A DNA stretch of 64,000 nucleotides from Gautieria morchelliformis (taxonomy: Eukaryota > Basidiomycota > Agaricomycetes > Gomphales > Gomphaceae): the NCBI GenBank assembly GCA_015179125.1, contig WHVA01000243.1, positions 1-64,000 of the forward strand, read 5' to 3'. The first letter of the stretch is position 1. The number at the start of each line of letters is the position of its first letter. Shown one piece after another: positions 23,261-34,532 of this stretch. The position numbers and the translations under genes were made by a program. A model generated the notes under the pieces. The model did not search any database, was not told the DNA's origin, and was given only the letters and a program-made list of their open reading frames with translations.

Positions 23261-23311
23261 CTCTGATTACAGTTGTCAGGGAAGCCGCTTCCCTGACAAC
23301 TGTAATCAGAG
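23261..23311. repeat. Perfect 51-bp palindrome (25-bp arms, 1-nt centre)
   Basis: The 25 bases at 23261-23285 (starting CTCTGATTACAG) are exactly reverse-complemented at 23287-23311 around a single C. The equivalent place in repeat copy 1 (near 14050-14090) has no such hairpin, so it formed after the duplication. Confidence 0.95.
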
Positions 23312-23590
23312 TCACCACTCCAAATCCGGATCGCCCTCTGGATGTCGAAGAGCCGGAGTCGGCGTGACGGCGATCCCCGGATTGCCGCGCGGATGATGAG
23401 ATCCAACGAGGGTCCAGGGTCCAGGCTGGCGATCTGCAGGGTTTCAAGCCCCACCGACCTCCGCAGCTCCAATGCACCTGCTAATGAGGTCAACCAGTAC
23501 GAAATGCAGACATTGAGCAGAATGAAATGTACTCACGGTTCTTCTCCATTTGGGAGAACTCCCAGATGAGGTCCAGGGTGGAGGCTGTGC

Positions 23591-23666
23591 CCACAAGTGC
23601 CAAATTCTGCTGGAATCTGAGTCGCGATTTCAGCAGAATTTGGCACTTGTGGAAATCGCGACTCAG
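23591..23666. repeat. Two interleaved perfect inverted repeats (A-B-A'-B' order)
   Basis: Arm A is 23591-23612 (CCACAAGTGCCAAATTCTGC plus two bases) and its exact 22-nt complement A' is 23631-23652. Arm B is 23617-23630 (CTGAGTCGCGATTT) and its exact 14-nt complement B' is 23653-23666. The arms abut, apart from four bases between A and B. This is the topology of an H-type pseudoknot. Copy 1 lacks it. Confidence 0.95.
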
Positions 23667-23758
23667 GGTCGTGACACAACAGTTCTGCAATTGGCGGTAA
23701 GGATGTCATCTGCAAATGTGAAGCTTGGAGGGAGTTTGGATCAATATGAAGAGGAGGG

Positions 23759-24014
23759 TGGATGGGAATATAGGTCGAAGTAGAATTAGAGTACGGGGTT
23801 TTGACTGTAGATTCAATGTCCAGCAGCGACCTCTGGTCGCTACCTTATATACAAGAAAGCTCGTACTAATTATACTCTTATTCGCTCCTTTTGTCCCTTG
23901 TATTTCCTATATCCCTTTGTCGTCCTTCTACTTGTCCAGTTTGTCTGCGCGAGTGCGACGCGTCATCGACACGTCATTGCACCGAAGTGCCGCCCGGATC
24001 TCTAGATCCCAACA
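23759..24014 (+). repeat. Copy-2-specific insertion, possible solo LTR
   Basis: About 256 bp present here and absent from the same place in copy 1 (near 14508). It starts TGGATGGGA and ends TCCCAACA, has a TTATATACA box near 23853, and is flanked by short G runs (AGGG before, GGGAA after). The TG...CA ends and TATA-like box suggest a solo LTR of another family, but the target duplication is not clear and no internal partner is present. Confidence 0.4.
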
Positions 24015-24100
24015 GGGAACAGATGACGGGGCAGGTGAGAGAAGACACAAGGCGGCAAGGCGCGTGACGTGGCAATTCAACAAGTTTGCGTACCCCAACA

Positions 24101-24600
24101 AGACACCTGCGTTGACCAGTTGGCAGTGCCGACGACCGAAGGGATCGCTTTAACTGCAGTTCCTATCGTCTTATCTACAGCCACGCTCTCAGCCTTGGGA
24201 ATACACGCCCTCCGTCAATCACGACCTACAGCTCCAGGGTCTTTAGCGTGCCGCGTCTTGGCCGTAGTAGGTGTGCGTACTCGGTGTCCAGCTCGCCATC
24301 GATATTCCAATCAAACTGTTCTGGGCCATTCAGCTCTATTCGGAATGGGTCTGGTGCGGGATTTCCCCCTTGTACGAGTGACTTGAATAGCATTTGCGTT
24401 GCGAGGTGTCTCCTCATGCGTGGGTCCTTCCCCTTGCCGGAGCTTCAGCTTTGTTCTTCTTGATCCATTTCTCCCAGTACTAGATATTGAGCCTCTCTCA
24501 TCCCAGCCTCCGAGGTTACAAATACACTTATGAGATCAGCGCCCAGCGAATGAATATATATCCTGGCAGGACCATCGACTATACTCCTGCATGGAGCAGG
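24101..24600. other. Unassigned sequence
   Basis: Short open frames on both strands (for example minus 24226-24417), none with recognisable motifs. I see no gene here. Confidence 0.3.
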
Positions 24601-25276
24601 AAGCTCAGTCGAGTACCCGTGTTCTGTGCTATTATGTGGTCTGGATCCAATGCATATTTCCTGTAAGCACATTCGCTACAATGCCGAACGAGTAGCCAGT
24701 AGCCCTGAAGAACAGAAGACAGCCCCACGTTCATACCGGACACTAACCATTCATGAGGCCCAGTTACAGCGGTACGTTCATCTCTAACCGACTCACAGTG
24801 TATGGCCCTGCCCATTGTTCTCCCGGCGCGTTGTCTACCGGTCCTTCATTCCCATCGATACATCACAGCCTATCAATGAAATCATGTGCAAATTAGCGGG
24901 TGGTGTCCAATCTTTCTGAAACTGTCCCAATGACCACATAATGTACATCGCGAATACTCCTGCTATATATGATTCATGGATTAGACTTGCAGCTGGACGG
25001 CATGGGCCGCTTTCCGGACCCTCGCCATGATAAAGAGTCCGATACTTCATCGATCTTATCGCTGAATTGAAACAAATGTAGGCAAGGATCTCAGCAGGAA
25101 GACTTTACGACACCTAGCATGGCATGGCAGACATTGCTCAGGAGCACCTGCAAGAAAACCGCTATGCTGGAAGATTGTCCCCCTACCATGCATCTTGTTC
25201 TCGGCGGCCGTAGATCGCACCAATTAAGGTGCGGCAGCTTGCTTATCACGAGATAACGATTAACAGCAGATCAAGT
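24600..25276 (+). repeat. Diverged piece of the unnamed repeat family
   Basis: Scattered blocks match copy 1 in the same orientation. CAGTGTATGGCCCTGCCC with CATTGTTCTCCCGGCGCG (about 24798-24830) corresponds to 12537-12575. AACCGCTATGCTGGA with GCCGTAGATCGCACCAATT (about 25155-25225) corresponds to about 13175-13255. Identity is much lower than between copies 1 and 2, so this is an older copy. Confidence 0.55.
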
Positions 25277-26228
25277 GAACAATGAGCGGGACGGTACACT
25301 GCGAGACACAGAGATGCACGTACCGGTTGCTGAAATTCTTCGGAGATGCGCCTCGTAGCCAGATCCCACGTGTCCGGAGTCCTTCGAAGTCCCAGCACAG
25401 GTGTAAAGTCATCGATGGGCTGAGGCAGAAGGCTCGACGAGTGCCGTGCTAGGTCCACGCGTTTGGATGGCACTGAGGACAGCCGTGTTCCGGTGGCAGT
25501 GGTGAGAACGAAATAAACGAAGCTGTCTCCTGATATGTTCAACTTCCTGTTGTCCAATAGAAGAGAGTATACTTGCAGAGGTCATTGTGTTTTCCGGGGG
25601 AGATAGTTGATTGAAAAAGAATGTGACAGTGGCAGACTGTATACTTAGTACCGCGTCCCGCAAAGAAGATTGCTAGCTTGACAAAGCTTCCGCCAGCCTC
25701 GAAGACCAATAAGTTCATCCTGTCTCCTCGTAATGTTGTCAGGCGGACACTTGTCAACACGGTACACGGTAAACGCCAAGCTCCCAGCGACAGAACGCAG
25801 ACTAAGTACAATCCGGACAACGCGCTCGTCCGTAAAGCACGCTCATCTCCCGCCAATAATAATGCATGCTTGATCTCCCAAGATGGATATTTGGCATTTG
25901 GAGGGTAATGCGGCGTTGTTTCAACGCGAGTGTTGAGATCCTTCTGAAAAAGGGGTGGATATACAGCAATCAGCGCAAGGAGGTCGGCAATGCGTTACCG
26001 TAACTAGACGTGCATGGCGCATGGCGCATGGTGGTTTGGACGATATGGGGTTGTTCGGGTTGCGCTGGAGGAGGGAGCGGCACCAGGAAGACGACGTGGC
26101 AGCGTCGCGTCGAGGACGTCGTGGGATGGTTATTGACGCTGCGCGAAGCGCATTGGGCAAGGATGACTCTGAGTGATAGGCCGATCTAGTAAAGAAGAAG
26201 CTAGGACTGTAGGTGGCACCAGTGCATT
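25277..26228 (-). repeat. Inverted partial copy of the unnamed repeat
   Basis: The reverse complement matches about 11636-12570 of copy 1, including the SYWCRSLLQRNPN-type peptide region and the WDFEGLGDTWDL region. It sits tail to tail with the diverged plus-strand piece at 24600-25276, giving a large imperfect inverted arrangement. Confidence 0.75.
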
Positions 26229-27783
26229 GATCATGAAGTTTCCGCTTCCAAGTGGTGCACAAGCCAAGAGATATCTTTCATGATTCGCTGATTGATATAA
26301 AGCAGCTGACGCGGTTGCCCTTCTCGGACTCGGAGTACAATGGGGCGAGACCCGGGTGAAGACGAAGTTGGATATTACCACGTACAGTACCAATTTATCC
26401 AGCCTGCTATGCGCTGAAAGTCCCTCAGGGAACAGCGCCGAACACCAGGAGAGAAAGAATGGATTGCATTAAGAAGATCGAGCTAGCTGTCCCTGTCCAG
26501 GATATGTGCATGGTTGCATTGTCAACATAGTAGCCAATTATCCTTGAAACGACTCTATATTCTTGTTTACGTTCATGAAGAATTCCAAGTTCTTCCCAGA
26601 GAAGGAGCAGTCCAGCTGTAGCATCCGTAAGGAGGGTAGAAGAGGGCGCGATGAGCGAATTCACAGGAGAAATTGTCGTCAACGCAAACAAGAATGTCAC
26701 GGAGGCCAAAGACAATCAACTTTACTAGTTAAGTGGGTATTAATACTACAGGGTTTGCAGCAATTTCACCTCGCTGACCAGATCTATGGCTTCACAGATG
26801 TCTCAGCCGGTGGGAATGGAATCGCATTTGGTGTACGTCCTGCCTCGCCATAAGTGAGAACGCCAACGTATGGCATTAGGTTGTATTTGAGCGTGAAGTT
26901 TGCTGGCGAAACGTTACTGGGTAGTAAAATAAGAGAATGTTAGCGCAAGTGCAGGAGACAACCAACAGGGAGTTTCGCATATGAGAGCCCCTATTCACTC
27001 ACCTAAAAGATGTCGAAAGTTCTCGGAAGCGGTATTTGTTTTTCACTCCTTTGATTTTAATCTTGGCGTCGCGTTTACGGCGCACGATACGGTCCCACAA
27101 AACCACGTCATTCTTCACCTGGATACGTTGAAATGGGAGTCTGAGGTTCAGTTATCCCGATGCAACGTGACAGGACGAACCCCTTGTGCGTTAGTATATT
27201 CAGCGGAGAGATACAAAAATATTTGCTTGGTATTCCAATCGAAAAGGGGTGTAAGGTCTATGCACCAAGGAGATCACCGGAAGAGGTTGTCATCAGTAAC
27301 CGCGAAGGATAGACATAGTAAACTTCACAGGGCAATAGAACACGCACCAGCCTCATAATCGAATGTATAAAACGCCAACTCCTGCCTCTTGCCGCGAAAG
27401 CGTTCTGCCTGCTCCTTATATCTACGCAATGGTCAGTCAGTCATACGAATATCGCGACGCCTTCCAAACCGCTAACACTTTAAGAGAAACCGCTGACAGA
27501 CTGGCCGCCGCTGAGGGCCGTGTGGCTTGTATGGCGAGACTACTCAAGGCGATGGCAGCTAGCAGTGCAAGGAGACATGATGAGAGTAAAGCCGAGATCC
27601 CATTGATGCGTTGATAGATGCTATGCATCGTAGCGTACGGGTATCGTCGGTCAAGCCAAAGACGAGTATAATGGTCGAGTTTGAAGATCTTTGGCCGTGA
27701 CCTCAGTGTACGAGGCAATTCGGACCCCGCATTATGTGCGATCAAACATGTACCCACAAAAACAGTAAAATAAGATAATACAA
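26229..27783. other. Intergenic region with no recognised gene
   Basis: This is the boundary between the transposon block and the gene block. Open frames up to 125 codons exist (for example plus 26981-27358) but none shows a family signature. The frame around 26760-26850 ends in IYGFTDVSAGGNGIAFGVRP, which looks protein-like. It could be a small gene remnant, but I cannot name it. Confidence 0.35.
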
Positions 27784-30680
27784 TCATGAAGTGGTATACT
27801 GATCGATGCGGAAAGGTGTAATAATATCATACACATCCTCGTTCCCTTGCGATTCCGAGTCGTCTCGACCACCGCCGCGGCCTACGACTCGCTTGAATAA
27901 ATTACCAACCCCTCTCGAAGGCTTCCGCTCCTCTTTATCTGGATTGACAACCTCCTCCGGATAACAATCCATCACCACCTTGGCTAGCCGCCGCATTCCG
28001 TTCGACGGGTCGTTCTGCACTTTGCGCGCACGCGAATCTCGCATTGCCGACTGCAGATACAGCGCCAGATTCGGCAGAGAAATGGGGAGAATGGGGAAGG
28101 GCGACGTAGGGGAGAGCGGGATAACGTAGAACTGCGAGTCTGCATTGTTAGCGAGGTACGGAGTGGGCTCGCTCAGTGTGTACGAGTAGGGCAACAAAGC
28201 TGTGTCTTTATTGGTATACCGCCAGGCATTCTGCACGGTGGGTGGGACTGGCTGGTCTATGGTGAGATGTAGGATCGTACGCCAGGTGTTCGCCGAGTAC
28301 GGCAGCTGTGAGGGGGAAAGATTGATTCATGGTTTTCAGTCACACCAAGCTGCTGCAAACCACACCTTTACAAACTGAACCACGACGCGTAAGAGATGAT
28401 CATCTTTAGCACCAGCAATAGCCTGGAGATCCGCCTGTATACGAGTCTCGAGCTGTGCCAGGAGACGCATGAGGTGTCTCCAAGAAGTCGCCATGATGTG
28501 GAAGGGAGGAAACGGTGCGCGGGTGAGGCTAATAACATCAGGGAAGGAGGGACATAACGATAACGGTTTCGCTGGTGGTGAGAGCGTGTCAGGTGGCTGG
28601 AATCCATACGCTGAGACATAGAGACCAGACAGCAATTCTTGTCAGAAAGGCCGAGCCTGGCAAGTAAGAAGGAAACTCACAAACGCCTTGCATCAAATCA
28701 GGTTCTATGGCGTCGTCCTGCGGGGCAATACCCGCAAGAGACCTCGGCCTCGATGGTGTCTCGTTATGGCTTAGACTATTATTATCCCCGGGAGATGGGT
28801 CCCGCGAACGTGGGGACACTCCCTCAGCGTTCATATCACTGCCTCGCCCAGCAGGATGGTCGGTCGCAATCGCCGATCTCCCACGACCCACCGGTTCTGG
28901 AATCCGTACTGACCCACTCACAAATGCGCTCGCGGCACGTCCTGGACGTGTCTGTTGCACCGACTCATTGTAGAATTGCGGTAAGGATTGCATAGTCCGC
29001 GGTGTCGGCCGTGTGGGTGGACCCACCGTGGAAATGCAGCTCACGATATCATTGTACAGTGGTAGAGGTGGAGCTCCTGGGGCGAATGCTGGGTCAGGTG
29101 CTAGAGATACACCCTTAGTGGCGCGTTTTCGTCCATCGTTGTTAGTCTCCGCCATTCTTCGTGCCATTGCCGCATCCATACGCTCCAGGGCCTCCCGTAT
29201 CGTCTTTTGTGCCTTTTCCTCGGCCTCCTCCCGCCGAGCCAGCTCTGCGTCCATTCGTGCCCTCTCCTCATCCCGCCGTTCACGACTCCTTTTTGCGGCC
29301 TCTGATCTGGTAGCCTCCTCTTCCTGAAGCCGCTTTATGAGCGCTGCGTCCATTCTTGCCCTTTCTTCATCCCGTCTCTCTCGTTCTCTCAGTTCAGCCT
29401 TAAGCCGCTGTTCCTCCTCTTCCTGAAGCCGCCTGGTAACTTCTTCATCGTCCAAAACTTGCAATATTTGTCCATGTGCTGCATGGTCCTCGAGCTCCTC
29501 AGACGACAAGATGTCCCTTCCGCTGTCTGGAACAGATGCTCTCCGACTTGAGGTCAGCCCACTCAAATCTCTTGCATGCTGCCGTAAGTTTTCTGGTTTC
29601 ACAGGCAACTGTGGCAGCTTGAGACAGTGGGAGTCGTCGGTCTGCGACTGACCTGTGTTCTGCTCGAGCGAGGCTGCAAACGAGAGCGACTCAGCAAGGG
29701 CACGAGCCAGTTCATCGTCTTCTTTTTCCTCAAGAGTCTGGTCTGCGGAATGGTTCCTATGAGAATCGCCTAAAGATAGAGTCAAAGCCTGTTGGATGTC
29801 AGAGTCTAACGATAAGGTTTCGGACGTCTGGGCCTCAGGGAAGGGCGAGCCTGTCGCCAGGATTTCGACAATCGCGTTGTCCTTCCCCGAAGGCGTCAGA
29901 GTATGCTCACCACTGGGAAGAAGAACCGGGGACGTGACCGGTTTCGGCGGTACTGGTGGTGCTGATGATGGCGCCTGCGAAGACATGGTCGGCGAGCTTT
30001 TGAACCTAACCTCACCATGTGTGATGGGAGGGCGTGGGGGCACAGGAGGAAGTGGTGAATGGGGACGATCAAGGGTTTTGAAGTCTCCATAGGAATAGGG
30101 ACGTCCGAGTCTACCTTCAAAGTTTGCAACTATTGGCGAGTCAGTAACATCACTAGTAAGTGGCCGTGGAGGTACCACAGGGCGAGGAAGCGCGAAGGAG
30201 TTCGAGTCAAAATAATCACGTTGACTAATTTGTGTAAAAGGATGTGTCGGTGCGCGTGGGAGTGGTGGAAGGGAGGTATGGAAAGAACTTAAAACATTGG
30301 GAGACGATCCTGGCCGCCGGAGAGGTGGAGGGCCACGAGCTGGCTCTGCAAAGGTAAAGTCGATATTTGTATGAGCCAAAGGAGGGCTGTAGAAACTAGG
30401 TCGGAGAGCTAGAGGAAGCGGAGGAACTGGAGGAGGAGGTGGAGGGCGATTGTTCCACTGAGGCTGCGGAGCTCGAGACGCGGAGAAGGATGAGGAACGG
30501 GGTGCAGGACGTATGGGACCTCTCGAGTAATTGTCTACAGGTCCATCTGACCAAGACCGCTGAATACTATGTGGTTGAAGAGGCGGCGGTGCTAGAGGAA
30601 CAAAAGAAAGGTTATTCGGCTACGGCAGAGTGCAAATGAAGCATGTGCCCACAAGTATTTATCGGCTGACCTGGATACAT
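27784..30680 (-). CDS. Proline-rich protein with two ubiquitin-interacting motifs and a charged coiled coil
   Basis: Exon model: 30680-30671, 30591-28681, 28610-28366, 28305-27784, giving 895 residues with all joins in frame and GT-AG borders. The first exon is only 10 nt (ATGTATCCAG). It was chosen because the main frame has no ATG of its own, is closed upstream by a stop, and begins at a strong polypyrimidine-AG acceptor. The N-terminal 220 residues are rich in PPxP runs that could bind SH3 or WW domains. Two UIM-like helices follow: SDIQQALTLSL (about 266) and EDDELARALAESL (about 293). Next comes a highly charged coiled coil (about 380-480) with a repeated RERRDEERARMDA unit. The C-terminal 250 residues (from about YGFQPPDTLSPP) form an unnamed globular domain. 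An adaptor binding ubiquitinated cargo is inferred; no enzyme motif is visible. Confidence 0.8.
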
Positions 30681-32218
30681 ATCTTACTGCTGGAAGATGT
30701 ATACCACCGAGGGGGGAGTATGGGCACTGGTCGCTGTGAGCATATAGACGGGAGCCCGCTGCCGCTGAGAGTCCACGGCTCTGGCGACATACAGTAAGTA
30801 CCGTCTGCCGAACGCGCGAGCCGAATAGCCTACTTAGGATCAGTCGCCTTTTTGATATATAGAGAGCGTCGCGAAGAACACTGCAGGGAATTAGACGCAC
30901 AGCCAAGGCCTGCGCCCGTTACTCGCCGCGGTCAGCTGGCCTTGCCCTTTGTATATTCTCATATTCTCATTCAGATCGACACTAGTAGCTGCCTCCCAGG
31001 CATACGCTCACGAGGCTCAAGCATTTTCCACGGACGGCTCGTGCCTCGTGTGACAGCGGCTCACGATTGGCACCCGCCTCGCGCTCGCCTACTAAAACAA
31101 GGCTTTTGTCGATTGTGCTTCTGTTGCTACCGAGATGGATACTGGCACCACCGAAGTGCAGCGTGAGGTGCTCATGAGGCTGTTTTCCAGGCGTGGAACT
31201 GCTGCAGCATAGCGCGCAAGCACCGGTCTCGCCTCACCAGGCTATTCGAATCTTTGAGCTGGTGCGTGGAGGCAATTGAGATACTTCCGTGCAACTATCC
31301 GGCACTGGCAGCCCTAGCTCAAGTCGCGCCATACGCATAACCAGCTCGAAACTCGAAGCATGTGTATACTGTCTTGCGGATGCTCCTCCCGTGACTCTTC
31401 ATCTTACATCAATTCTCGACATGCATCAGCTCTCCCGAACGCCTCACTACTATGACTACATAAAACACCCCTACACTCTGCCTTGGTTCGCCTTGTCGGT
31501 GTTGGCCGCTCCCGTAGTGTTTTACTGACATGCTTGGCTGGCAATAGGGAGTAAGAGTGTGTGAGGGTGGGCCCTGCGGAACATCTGGTGCCAGGCTACG
31601 GCCACGTCCTCCGTTCCGTACGCCCTTCGGTCACCGCAGTTCGATGTCCCCGGACGTCCGATTGGTTCTAGCCTTAAAAGGTCGTGATGGGCTGGTCACA
31701 GCATGGACCCAGCTTTCGCCGATGCTACTGTCCGAAAACTGCGATTGGCCAGATATTTGATGGGGGCTAGCGGTATACCGTCATTCCATTGATGGGCCCA
31801 GAAGTTACGGTTCATTGGGCTCGCCAGCGTCGACAATTCGGAGTCGCCCTCTATACATTATTACTAGCTCTTTCACCGTTGAGTGTGTACGACGTTGCCG
31901 ATCTTCTCCCTGGACCATCGACGTATACGCTTATGATCTGTACCCGGATTTGGTTCTCCTATTAGGTCCTAGGTTACGGTATTAACTATCACCAACGGGA
32001 TTTGAGGCAGGATCGATTGTCGGCATTGCCGCAAAGATTAAGAAAGCCTATTGGCCTGATTCGGCTAGAGAGGCATCGTACAAAGGCTTTCTTAAAATCG
32101 ACACGAGGTATTTTGAATCTGGGCCTCGATAGTAGTTGTCACATGCACAGTACAGTGTCTTCAAAGTAGAACCACCGCACGTTCCCACGGATGCAGTATC
32201 CTCATGCACACAAATTGC
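30681..32218. other. Intergenic region, no recognised gene
   Basis: About 1.5 kb between divergent genes. Short open frames on plus (30852-31166, 31289-31528, 31557-31760) have no recognisable motif and no clear splice pattern joining them. It should hold the promoters of both neighbours. I could not pick a convincing core promoter. Confidence 0.35.
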
Positions 32219-34532
32219 ATGGGTCAAGGTTCTTCAAGGTCAACATCTGTGAGTACATTCGTACATCATATTCGTCTCACTCACGCCATGGCAGAAGTCT
32301 GGCAGCATACGTACCAAGTCACTCTCGGAGGCTGAGAGTCATCATGACCCCAGCGTGACCGAGGGCGATTTTCAACCCGTGTCTCGTACAATAAGAGACC
32401 TTTCAGCTGAAATTCAGCTTCTGGGTGATTGTCCTGCTGCTGCGGGCGTGGTCTCTTCCATTTGGCTTGGGAATATTTCTAACAACAGACGGGTAGCTGT
32501 CAAGTTATTCGTGCGGAACCGTTCTGCTGCGAGTCAAGTACGTCTTACATTGATATCAAATTTGCTACTCTCAACTGTTATATAGTATTTCTTGCGTGAA
32601 GCACATGTGTGGTCTTCCGCAAAGCATGAGAATGTCATGCCTCTTCTTGGTGTCGCTCGGTTGCGAAATACGGTTGCTCTTATCTCACCGTGGATGCCAG
32701 CGGGTAACCTCAGGAAATATCTCCGTGCTCATCCAGAGGCAAACGTGCTTGGGCTCATGGCAGATGTTGCCTGTGGTCTTGCCTACGTCCACAGCCAAGG
32801 GATCGTTTATGGTAACCTCCGATCGGTTAGAACCCTTCATCGACTCCTTCAGCCCATATGCTCATGGGATCCTAGTCCACTATATTGGTATCCGAAACGG
32901 GACGCGCGTATCTTTCTAGCTTTTTGGTAGCTCATACTACAGAGGGAGATAGATACCCTACCCAAGTCCTTGACTGGCGCATCAGCTCCCCAGAGTTTTT
33001 TTCACCTAATTCCTTACCATTGTCGGCGAGTCAGATAGCATTGACAACTGAGAGCGATGTATTTGCATTTGGAACGACTGTAATGGAGGTGAGTCGTCTG
33101 CCTCAGCCTTGCTGTCGCCCTCCTTACAACTGTTTGTCTCTTAAAAGGCTTTCGTGTATGTGACATCAAAAGGGCATTACAGAGATGTCATGAAGACGAG
33201 TTTTCTGCAAGGAAAACTCCCCGAACACCCCCAGTTCACGGGGGAAACGGGGCTTACCGATGATTTATTGCGTCTGGTCAATTGTTGTTGGGAAAGGGAT
33301 GCAGAAGAGAGACCAAGAATGGCCCAGGTGGCTCGCCGAATGGTCGCACTAACAGAGGCGGCGATCCCGTCCCCTTCCACGAGACCTACACTTACGCAGC
33401 GGACGCTCAAGAACATCAGTGCCGAGATTAAAAAGATGAGCGAGCATCCTATCGCTGGTGGAGGTTATTGCGATCTCTATCTGGGCGAAAGACTTGGCTC
33501 AGAGAAGGTGGCACTCAAACTGGTGAGACTTTTTGGATCAGCAGATACAGATAAAGATGCGGCACGTCGTGTGAGTTGTTGCGAGTCTTCACAGGGATTC
33601 TATCATTAATTCAGTCTACTGATCATAGCGTTTCCTGAGCGAGGCGCGTATATGGGCTGAACTTGAGCACCCTCGGATCTTGGAATTCTATGGCATTTGC
33701 GAATATGGCACCTTATCACTGTTCATGGTAGGTCTGGCTCCGCTCGTTGACGTCATTGCCTTGAATTCCGAACTTGCAAGGTCTCGCCGTTTTTGGAAAA
33801 CGGCAATATCACACACTACTTGTCCGATATCGCTCCTAATGCAGACAGGCGTTGCTTGGTATGCCTCAGTATATTTGTCTCTCACGGCTACTAATGCACC
33901 ATGAACAAAATAAAGCTCATCGAGTCCGCAGAAGGCCTTCTATACCTCCATACCCGTCAACCACCTGTTCTGCATGGTGATTTGAAAGGGTCTGTGCATG
34001 TATGCTCTTATTTCTGTTTGCACTAAATCCATATCACACATTTAGAGCAAACATACTGATTTCTGACGCTGGCAACGCGGTGTTAGCGGATTTCGGACTT
34101 TCAAGGATAAGTCACGAAGAAACGACTACATTGCTGCATGGTGCTGGTTCTCCTCGATGGATGGCCCCCGAGCTCATACTGGCTGGGGACGAGGAGACAG
34201 GACCACTGAAGTCACCTAAAACTGATGTTTACGCGTTCGGGCATATCATGCTTGAAGTTTGTCACGATACTCTTACGGCGTGCTTCTGATTAAAGTTTAA
34301 TCATTTCCAGGTCCTGGGCGATTGTAAACCTTTCTTCCACTTGAAAGAAGATTTGCATGTTATTGTCGACCTCATACACAACAAGCGGTCACCCCGACCG
34401 ACAGGTCCTATAGCGGACAGGTGGCTAGACGATGCTGCGTGGGCGTATTGTCAGACATGTACTGCTATAGATCCTAATGACAGGCCGGACATGGAGGTCG
34501 TCATTACTGACCTCCGTCTATTGTTTGCTTAA
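32219..34532 (+). CDS. Tandem pseudokinase-kinase protein (TKL type) with predicted N-myristoylation
   Basis: Ten-exon model, every join in frame: 32219-32248, 32295-32537, 32586-32825, 32876-33088, 33148-33570, 33629-33727, 33781-33858, 33916-33989, 34046-34256, 34311-34532; 610 residues. It starts MGQGSSRSTSKSGS, which fits the myristoylation pattern (Gly2, Ser6). Domain 1 (about 45-310) keeps the ATP-site lysine (VAVK, K80), but the catalytic loop reads YGN at 166-168 and the DFG position reads SSF at 185-187. It is therefore a predicted pseudokinase with a complete C-lobe (CCWERDAEERPRM). Domain 2 (about 330-610) has VALK (K366), HGDLKGAN with catalytic Asp464, DFG at 482-484 and MAPE, so it should be active. 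Both begin with a related segment (DLSAEI / NISAEI), suggesting internal duplication. A membrane-tethered signalling kinase is inferred; the substrate is unknown. Confidence 0.85.

Larger units (their letters stand above)
22779..24100. repeat. Unnamed repeat, copy 2, right part
   Basis: Continues the homology to copy 1 (from about 13590 to 14560) after the copia insertion. The minus strand again shows MTSLPPIAELLCHDPESRF (from about 23710) and a following AGALELRRSVGLETL piece. It differs from copy 1 by two local inverted duplications (23261-23311 and 23591-23666) and one insertion of about 256 bp (23759-24014). Confidence 0.8.

Noticed and set aside
26563-26853. Possible small gene ending IYGFTDVSAGGNGIAF
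   Set aside because: The peptide looks protein-like, but the upstream frame is random and I could not connect it to a start or a family.
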